Part shown: positions 45,684-51,756 of the stretch, in pieces
Layout: the number at the start of each line of letters is the position of its first letter
How positions within the stretch are numbered: the stretch's first letter is position 1
From: Nesterenkonia sp. PF2B19
GTDB taxonomy: Bacteria; Actinomycetota; Actinomycetes; Actinomycetales; Micrococcaceae
DNA: 51,756 nt
Assembly: GCF_001758425.2 (NCBI RefSeq)
Contig: NZ_MDSS02000022.1
Location: 1-51,756 of the forward strand
Direction: 5' to 3'
Position numbers and translations under genes: made by a program
The notes under the pieces: generated by a model
Database searches by the model: none
The model's input: only the letters and a program-made list of their open reading frames with translations
What the model was told of the DNA's origin: nothing

Positions 45684-47383
45684 CGTCCCCGTCGACCGCC
45701 CCCCGTCCCGCCGCTGACACCTTGTCCTCCGGCACCTCCGACATCGAGGCCTCCCCCGCGGAGACCACCACCGCACCGGCGCCTCACGTGGTGGTGCTGG
45801 GCTTCGGCCCCGTGGCCGCCCGCCTGCTCGAGCAGCTGCGTGACGACGTCGCCGCCGGTCACCTGCGCGTGACCGTGGTGGGCTCCGAGTGCGTCCCGGC
45901 GTACCAGCGGATCAGGATCGGCGACGTCAGCGTGGGGCGCAGCGAACCGGAGGACCTGGCCCTGGCCGACGAGGCCGAGCTGGCCGAGACGGGAATCGAG
46001 GTCCGCTGCGGGGTCACCGCCACCGCCCTGCATGCCGCCTCCCGGATCATCACCCTCGACGACGGCGGCATCCTGCACTACGACAAGCTGGTCCTCGCCA
46101 CGGGCGCGGAGCCGACCGTCCCGCGGATGTCACTGGAGATGCGCCGCGACGGCCACATCGACGCCGAGCTGACCATGAAGGCCAACGGCCGCTCGGCGGG
46201 GCGCAGATCTCGCGCGCCGGGGGCGGAGTCTGAGGAGCCCCGCCGGTACCCGGAGGGGGTGATGGCGCTGCGAGACCTCGATGACGCCCGACGCATCCGC
46301 GAGATCGTCTCCCGCCGTGAGCGGGCCGTGGTGCTCGGCGGCGGCGTGCTCGGAGTGGAGGCCGCCCTGGCGATCGCCGAGGTGGGCGGTGAGGTGACGC
46401 TGCTGCACCGCGGCACCGTGCCGATGGGCCGACAGATCGACACCGACTCCGGGATGCTGCTGCGCCGTCAGCTGGTGGACGCCGGCGTGGACGTCCGCTC
46501 CGCCTGCGACGTCAACACGGTGGTCGCCGACGACGGCCGGCTCTCCGCCGTGCGCACCTCGCTGGGCGAGAAGATCGACACCTCACTGCTGATCACCTGC
46601 ACCGGGGTGCGCCCGCGCGACGGCCTGGCCGCCGATGCCGGACTGCCCACCGCCTGGGGCGTGGTGGTGGACCGGCAGTGCCGCAGCACCGGGGACCCAC
46701 ACGTCTTCGCGGTGGGTGACTGTGCCGCCGTCGAAGGGCGCGATCCCAGCGGGCTCATCGGCCCCGGCTGGGCGCAGGCCGAAACGGCCGCCGGCACTCT
46801 GCGTGCCGACCTGGGACTCAGCGCGCCCACCGAGCACGACGCCGCCGGGCGTCCCGTCGATCTGACGGCGTCGGCTCCAGCGAGGGCCGCGACGGCGGGC
46901 GCCGCCCCGCAGACGCTGGATGTGATCCTGGTGAAGTCGAAGACGCTGTCCGTGGCCTGCGCTGGGGAGACTGCTGTGGATCCCTGGGACCCCGAGGCGC
47001 CGACGGTGTCCACCTGGTCCGACCCCAAGGCCGGACAGTATCTGCGCATCGTCACCGAGGGTGATCGTCTGCTGGGGTTCGTCTCGGTGGGGATGCCACG
47101 CTCCGCGGCGGAGCTGGCGCTGCACTGCACCCGCGGCACCCTGCCCGTGGCCGACCGCACCGCCCTGCTCGCCGCCGAGCACGCCACCAAGGAGGCCGAG
47201 CTCGGGCCCGACGACGTCCTGTGCCGCTGCTCCGGGGCGACCGCCCGACAGGTGGAGGAGGCGGCATCCTGCTGTGACACCGTGGAGGAGGTCGGGGCGG
47301 CCTGCCGGGCCGGCACCGGCTGCGGCACCTGCCACCGGAACATCGAGAGGATGCTGGCCGCGGCCGAGCCCGCCGTGGTCTGA
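45680..47383 (+). CDS. nasB: Nitrate reductase electron-transfer subunit: FAD/NAD(P) oxidoreductase with BFD-like [2Fe-2S] domain
   Basis: A 567-residue flavoprotein. The FAD motif is HVVVLGFGPVAARLL (37-51), the NAD(P) motif AVVLGGGVLGVEAAL, and the FAD-closing motif HVFAVGDCAAVEG. The C-terminal 70 residues form a BFD-like [2Fe-2S] domain with LCRCSG and GCGTC cysteines. It probably passes electrons from NAD(P)H to the reductase, like NasB; NirB shares this architecture. GTG 45680 overlaps the reductase stop (GTGA). The first 30 residues are a Pro/Ala/Thr-rich tail. Confidence 0.87.
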   Translation: MTSPSTAPRPAADTLSSGTSDIEASPAETTTAPAPHVVVLGFGPVAARLLEQLRDDVAAGHLRVTVVGSECVPAYQRIRIGDVSVGRSEPEDLALADEAELAETGIEVRCGVTATALHAASRIITLDDGGILHYDKLVLATGAEPTVPRMSLEMRRDGHIDAELTMKANGRSAGRRSRAPGAESEEPRRYPEGVMALRDLDDARRIREIVSRRERAVVLGGGVLGVEAALAIAEVGGEVTLLHRGTVPMGRQIDTDSGMLLRRQLVDAGVDVRSACDVNTVVADDGRLSAVRTSLGEKIDTSLLITCTGVRPRDGLAADAGLPTAWGVVVDRQCRSTGDPHVFAVGDCAAVEGRDPSGLIGPGWAQAETAAGTLRADLGLSAPTEHDAAGRPVDLTASAPARAATAGAAPQTLDVILVKSKTLSVACAGETAVDPWDPEAPTVSTWSDPKAGQYLRIVTEGDRLLGFVSVGMPRSAAELALHCTRGTLPVADRTALLAAEHATKEAELGPDDVLCRCSGATARQVEEAASCCDTVEEVGAACRAGTGCGTCHRNIERMLAAAEPAVV

Positions 47384-47421
47384 GGCCCCTCCATCCGGGG
47401 TCCCTGAGCGGGCACACGAGC

Positions 47422-47505
47422 GTCGAGGAGTCACTTCCCGGCACCCCTCACCCCGCCTGACACGCGTCAGGTGGGGTGAGATGCACGGGGAACTGACTCC
47501 TCGAC
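47422..47505. repeat. 84-bp imperfect inverted repeat between nasB and nirD
   Basis: Two 40-nt arms (47422-47461, 47466-47505) match at 33 of 40 positions around a 4-nt loop; the outer 12 bp (GTCGAGGAGTCA / TGACTCCTCGAC) are perfect. It lies between converging genes, so a bidirectional terminator is the simplest role. Its length and perfect termini also fit a REP/MITE-like element. Confidence 0.75.
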
Positions 47506-47554
47506 ATGAGGACCAGACCAGAGAGGCGGACCGGAGCACCCCGGCCCGCCCCTG

Positions 47555-47944
47555 TCACAGGCTGACGTGGACCCTGCCCTCGGCATCGACGTCCACTGCG
47601 AAGACCCGCAGCGCGAGCCCGTCCTCGCTGAGGCACTGACCCGACTCGAGGTCATAGACCTGCTTGTGGATCGGCGAGGCCAGAGTGGGCCGTCCGCCCT
47701 TGGTGCCCACGATCCCGCGAGCCATCACATGGGCCTTCGCGAAGGGGTCCCACTGGGAGACGGCGAACACGCGGTCTCCGGGAACACGGATCAGGGCGAT
47801 CTGCACGCCCTCGACCAGGGCCGCCTCGCCCCAGAAGGGCTCGAGGTCCTCCAGCCGGCAGACCGCGTGGCGCCCGTCGGTCGACGCCGCGGCGTCGGCG
47901 AGCGTCAGGTCGGGCTCTTCGGTGAGATGCAGTGCTGTGGTCAT
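47555..47944 (-). CDS. nirD: Nitrite reductase small subunit NirD
   Basis: A 129-residue Rieske-fold protein that partners NirB in NADH-dependent nitrite reduction. VCRLEDLEPFWGEAALVEGVQIALIRV, VFAVSQWDPFAKAHVMARGIVG and PIHKQVYDLESGQCL are diagnostic; like other NirD proteins it lacks the Cys-His pairs that bind a Rieske cluster. It is on the strand opposite to nirB and transcribed away from it, unlike the usual nirBD operon. ATG 47944 has only a weak ribosome site. Confidence 0.93.
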   Translation of the reverse strand: MTTALHLTEEPDLTLADAAASTDGRHAVCRLEDLEPFWGEAALVEGVQIALIRVPGDRVFAVSQWDPFAKAHVMARGIVGTKGGRPTLASPIHKQVYDLESGQCLSEDGLALRVFAVDVDAEGRVHVSL

Positions 47945-47966
47945 ACATCCACGCTAGGCGTGCGGG

Positions 47967-48004
47967 ATTTCCCCCATCGTGCGCGCGTGTTTCCCCCCGG
48001 TGAA
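47967..48004. promoter_or_regulatory. GlnR-like box between nirD and nirB
   Basis: Read on the minus strand, TTCAC-n6-GAAAC (48004-47989) is followed after 11 nt by GAAAT (47971-47967), so the GAAAC-type halves are 22 bp apart, as upstream of narK. Each is preceded by a G run (GGGGGAAA). The divergent position allows joint nitrogen control of nirD and nirB. Confidence 0.55.
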
Positions 48005-48170
48005 ACGTCCTTCAGCACCCCGGATCACCACGCTGAACGCCTCGTCATATTGGCTTTACAAAGGCGATACGGCAGGGAAATCGCCTCTCCCTACGCTGGA
48101 TCCAACCCCGAGCACAGGGCACCGTCACGGTGCCTCTGACACGCTCTTCTCGACCGGCAAGGTGAGGATC

Positions 48171-50888
48171 ATGTCTGCACCCAGCACAGCGACCCCGACT
48201 CCGAGCGACGCCGAGACGCGGCACATCGTCGTCGTCGGCGGCGGCCCCGCGGCCCACCGGCTGACCGAGGCCCTCGTCTCCCGCGAGCTGCCCGGCACCC
48301 GGATCAGCGTCTTCACCGAAGAGATGCTGCCGCCCTACGACCGCGTCGCCCTGTCCAAGCGCTTCGAGATCGACGACGACCTCCTCCTCGGCGAGCCCTC
48401 CCTCTGGGAACATCCCACCGTCACCCTGCACACCGGACGGTCCGTCACCGCGCTGGACGTCGCCGCCCAGCGGATCACCACCGCCGACGGCGAGACCCAC
48501 GGCTACGACGAGCTCGTCCTGGCCACCGGCTCCTCCGCCCCGCGGCCCCGGCTGGCAGGCGCCGAGGAGATCGCGGTCTACCGCACCCTTGATGACGTCG
48601 ACTGGCTGCGTCAGCGGGTGGCGGACCTCGCCGTCGAGCTCGGCCGCACTCCGCAGTGCGCCGTCATCGGCGGCGGCCTGCTCGGGCTCGAGGCCGCCGG
48701 CGGGCTGAAGGGGCTGGGCGCACAGGTCACGGTGGTGCACTCCAAGCCGTGGCTGATGAACGCCCAGCTGGACGAGTTCGGCGGCCGCACCCTGAACCGC
48801 CTGCTGGAGAAGGAGGGCTACGACCTCCACTGCGGCGAGCGCCCCGCCGGCCTGGAGATCCGCGACGCCGCCGCCGCGGGAGATGCCCGGTCCGCCGCTC
48901 CACAGCCTCGCTACGCCCTGACCTTCCCCGCCATGGACACGGTGGAGGCGGATCTGATCGTCGCGGCGATCGGCATCACCGCCCGCGACGAGCTCGCCCG
49001 TGAGGCCGGTCTGGACATCGGGTCCCGCGGCGGGGCCGTCATCGACGCCACCTGCGCGACCTCGGCGCCGCATGTGTGGGCCATCGGTGAGGTCGCCTGC
49101 TTCGAGGACATCTGCATGGGCCTGGTGGCTCCGGCCAACGCCATGGCCGAGGTCGTCGCGGACCGGCTGGCTGGCGGGGCGGCCGAGTTCGACGGCTTCG
49201 ACACCGCCGCGAAGCTCAAGCTCGCCGGCATGGACGTGGCCTCCTTCGGGGACGGCTTCGCCGAGACCGACGGCGCCCTGGAGGTCGTCTACGCCGACCC
49301 GGCCGGCGGCGTCTACCAGAAGCTGGTGGTCTCCGAGGACGCCAAGACGCTGCTGGGCGGCATCTTCGACGGCGACGCCTCCCCCTACTCCTCGCTGCGC
49401 CCGCTGCTGGGCCGCGAGCTGCCGGCCGAGCCGGGCGCCTTCCTCTCGGCAGCCGGCGGCGAGGTCGCCGACCTGGACCTGCCCGACGACGCCCAGGTGT
49501 GCTCCTGCAAGGACATCTGCGCGGGCACCATCCGCAAGGCCGTGGTCGGCGACGGCGTCGCCCCGCCGTGTGCGGACATCGGCGCACTGAAGTCGTGCAC
49601 GAAGGTGGGCACCCAGTGCGGCTCGTGTCTGCCGATGGCCAAGAAGATCATGGAGAAGGAGATGGTCGCCCAGGGGATGGAGGTCTCCACCGCCCTGTGC
49701 GAGCACTTCGGCCTCTCCCGCGCTGGGCTCTTCGAGGCGGTGCAGGCCACCGGGCTCACCTCCTTCGCCGAGATCATCGAGCGCTTCGGGACCCCCGCGG
49801 ACGCCAGCGTCAACTTCGGCTGCGACATCTGCAAGCCGGTCATCGCCTCGGTGCTGGCGGCGCAGCATGACGAGTACATCCTCGACGGCGGCCGCGGCAC
49901 CCTGCAGGACACCAACGACCGCGCCCTGGCGAACATGCAGAAGGACGGCACCTATTCGGTGGTGCCGCGGGTCCCGGCCGGGGAGATCACCCCGGAGAAG
50001 CTCGCCGTGATTGCGGAGGTCGCCCAGGAGTTCGACCTCTACACCAAGATCACCGGCGCCCAGCGGATCGACATGTTCGGCGCCCGTCTCGAGCAGCTGC
50101 CGCTGATCTGGAAGCGCCTGGTGGAGGCCGGCTTCGAGTCCGGGCAGGCCTACGGGAAGGCGCTGCGCAATGTGAAGTCCTGTGTGGGCTCCACCTGGTG
50201 TCGCTACGGCGTCCAGGACTCGGTGGCGATGGCCATCGAGCTGGAGATGCGGTACCGAGGGCTGCGCTCCCCGCATAAGCTCAAGTTCGGCGTCTCCGGC
50301 TGCGCCCGCGAGTGCGCGGAGGCCCGTGGCAAGGACGTCGGCGTCATCGCCACCTCGGAGGGATGGAACCTCTACGTGGGCGGCAACGGCGGCGCCACGC
50401 CCGCCCACGCCGAGCTGCTGGCCAAGGACCTCGACGACGAGACCCTGCTGCGCTACATCGACCGCTACATCATCTACTACGTGCGCACCGCTGACCGGCT
50501 GCAGCGCACCGCCCGCTGGATGGAGGAGCTGCCCGGCGGGGTGGACCACGTCCACGACGTCGTCGTGAAGGACACCCTGGGCATCGCCGAGGACCTGGAG
50601 GCCGCCATGGCCACCCACGTGGGCCGCTACGAGGACGAATGGGCCGCCACCCTGCGGGACCCGGAGAAGCTGCGGCGGTTCCGCAGCTTCGTCAACGCCC
50701 CCGACGCCCCGGACACGGGGCTGGCCTACGTGGTGGAGCGGGACCAGCGACGCCCGGCCACCGCGGAGGAGGTCGAGGCGGCCGCCGCCGGCGAGGGGCC
50801 CGTGCTGCTCTCCGGTCCCCGCATCCCCGTGCGTCAGGACGGCGGCGAACCCGCCGCGGCCGCTGCTCAGCCGGTGGGGGGTGCGGTC
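48171..50888 (+). CDS. nirB: Nitrite reductase large subunit NirB (frame continues into CobA)
   Basis: About 906 residues to the CobA start. Order of parts: FAD/NAD(P) oxidoreductase (VVVGGGPAAHRL at 20-31; VIGGGLLGLEAAGGLKGLGAQV), BFD-like [2Fe-2S] domain (VCSCKDIC ... CGSCLP), a second Cys pair (CDICKP), and the sulfite/nitrite-reductase halves with the [4Fe-4S]-siroheme ligands SCVGSTWCRYG and SGCARECAEARGKD. It reduces nitrite to ammonium with NADH. AGGTGAGG precedes ATG 48171. No stop codon separates it from cobA: after RIPVRQDG a 20-residue Ala/Pro/Gly linker leads in frame to the CobA methionine. Confidence 0.93.
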
Positions 50889-51703
50889 ATGATCGGGCAT
50901 GTGACCCTGGTCGGCGGAGGGCCGGGTGCGGCGGATCTGATGACCGTCCGCGCCCGGGACGCGCTGGCCGCCGCCGACGTCGTCTTCTACGACCGTCTCG
51001 CCCCCACCGACGGCCTGCCCGACTGGGCGCCGGGGGCTGAGCTGGTCGACGTCGGTAAGCGGCCTGGACATCACCGGGTCCCGCAGGAGACCATCCACCA
51101 GATGATGATCGAGGCAGCACAGTCAGGGAAGGCCGTGGTGCGGCTCAAGGGCGGAGACCCGTTCGTGTTCGGCCGCGGCTGCGAGGAGGTCGCCGCCTGC
51201 CGGGAGGCCGAGGTGCCGGTCACCGTGGTGCCGGGGATCTCCTCGGCCATCGCGGTCCCGGCCGCCGCCGGCATCCCGGTCACCGCCCGCGGCGTCTCGA
51301 AGGCGTTCACGGTGATCTCCGGGCATGATCCGCTCAGCGAAGAGGAGCTGGCCGGTCTCGTCGGGCTCGGGGGCACCACCGTCATCCTCATGGGTGTCGG
51401 CACGCTGGGCCACACGGTCTCCGGGCTGCGCCGCCACGGACTGGGCGACGACGTCCCGGTGGGCATCGTGGAGCACGGCTTCAGCGCCGACCAGCGCGTG
51501 TCGATCGCGCCGCTCGGCGAGATCCTCGGCGTGGCCGCGCACGCGCGGATCAGCCACCCCGCGGTGCTGGTGATCGGCGAGGTGGTGCGACTGGCCGCCG
51601 TCGAACCCCTGACGGGAGAGGCCGCCCACCCGGTGTCTGTCAGTGGGCCGACGGCGAGCGCGGCGTCCAGCGGATCCGCGCCCTGGCGGGGGCGGTGCTG
51701 TGA
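50889..51703 (+). CDS. cobA: Uroporphyrinogen-III C-methyltransferase (siroheme synthesis), in frame with nirB
   Basis: A SUMT domain that makes precorrin-2, the siroheme precursor that NirB needs. VTLVGGGPGAADLMTVRARDALAAADVVFYDRL opens it, followed by VDVGKRPGHHRVPQ, VVRLKGGDPFVFGRGCEE and VPGISSAIAVPAAAGIPVTARG. It may be fused to NirB, or it may start at ATG 50889 with a missed nirB stop in the overlapping TGA (50890-50892). In the NirB frame no stop occurs before the window ends. A one-base deletion near 51640 would instead give the ending RIRALAGAVL with TGA at 51701-51703, overlapping the next GTG. I prefer that end. Confidence 0.82.
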
Positions 51704-51756
51704 GCCCGTCGCTGAGCACCACCGGACTCCCCACTGGACCCTCTGCCGGGCCCTCC
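51700..51756 (+). CDS. Start of a further gene, cut by the window end
   Basis: GTG at 51700 overlaps the probable cobA stop (GTGA) and begins MSPSLSTTGLPTGPSAGPS. Only 19 codons are visible and no family can be named. Its position suggests a siroheme-biosynthesis or nitrogen gene, for example a ferrochelatase or uroporphyrinogen-III synthase. This is inference. Confidence 0.4.
   Translation, partial: MSPSLSTTGLPTGPSAGPS

Noticed and set aside
48045-51098. A 1017-codon minus-strand open frame
   Set aside because: It is antisense to nirB, is Gly/Val/His-rich, has no motif and carries no ribosome site.

Overview
The window is a gene-dense, high-GC chromosomal segment from an actinobacterium. 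GTG starts, four-base ATGA/GTGA gene overlaps, candidate leaderless promoters, and DtxR-, Zur-, CsoR- and GlnR-like sites all fit this. The gene content and very acidic lipoproteins suggest the Micrococcaceae, perhaps a halotolerant Nesterenkonia-like genus; the genus is inference only. I saw no rRNA, tRNA, CRISPR array, insertion sequence or prophage.

Layout. 0.3-15.3 kb is mostly acyl-CoA and branched-chain amino acid catabolism: acyl-CoA dehydrogenase, acyl-CoA synthetase, 3-hydroxyisobutyryl-CoA hydrolase, enoyl-CoA hydratase, a CitE-like lyase, the three branched-chain 2-oxoacid dehydrogenase genes (E1alpha, E1beta, E2) and an aminotransferase, with small membrane proteins and a drug-efflux MFS protein in between. 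15.3-18.3 kb has a holin-like protein, then a WXG-like helical protein with a Ser-Asp-His hydrolase, a possible type VII-type substrate pair. 18.5-20 kb is purB with a strong terminator. 20-22.8 kb is a DrrAB-type ABC exporter divergent from a TetR regulator across clear operators. 24.1-25.2 kb is an Erm 23S rRNA methyltransferase behind a leader peptide with an IAVA motif, i.e. a macrolide-sensing attenuator. 25.3-29 kb has an aminotransferase, rlmN and a siderophore-interacting protein with an IdeR-like box. 29.1-32.2 kb is the copper module (copA, copZ, csoR) with its operator. 32.2-38.4 kb has a DMT exporter, a nitronate monooxygenase, an orphan AztD-like zinc lipoprotein with a Zur-like box, a methyltransferase and a CPBP-fold protein lacking its catalytic residues. 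38.4-41.5 kb holds three tandem acidic lipoprotein paralogues. 41.9 kb to the end is nitrate assimilation: narK, nitrate reductase, its electron-transfer subunit, nirD (on the opposite strand), nirB reading straight into cobA, and the start of one more gene. Phased GAAAC repeats of GlnR type precede narK and lie between nirD and nirB.

Sequence quality. At least eight conserved genes are broken by single-base indels, nearly all deletions in or beside G/C runs. The reading resumes perfectly in another frame each time, so assembly error is the likeliest cause. Long apparent fusions (HIBCH-ECH, a hydrolase running antisense through the holin gene) are artefacts of this. NirB-CobA may be real or may be another such case.
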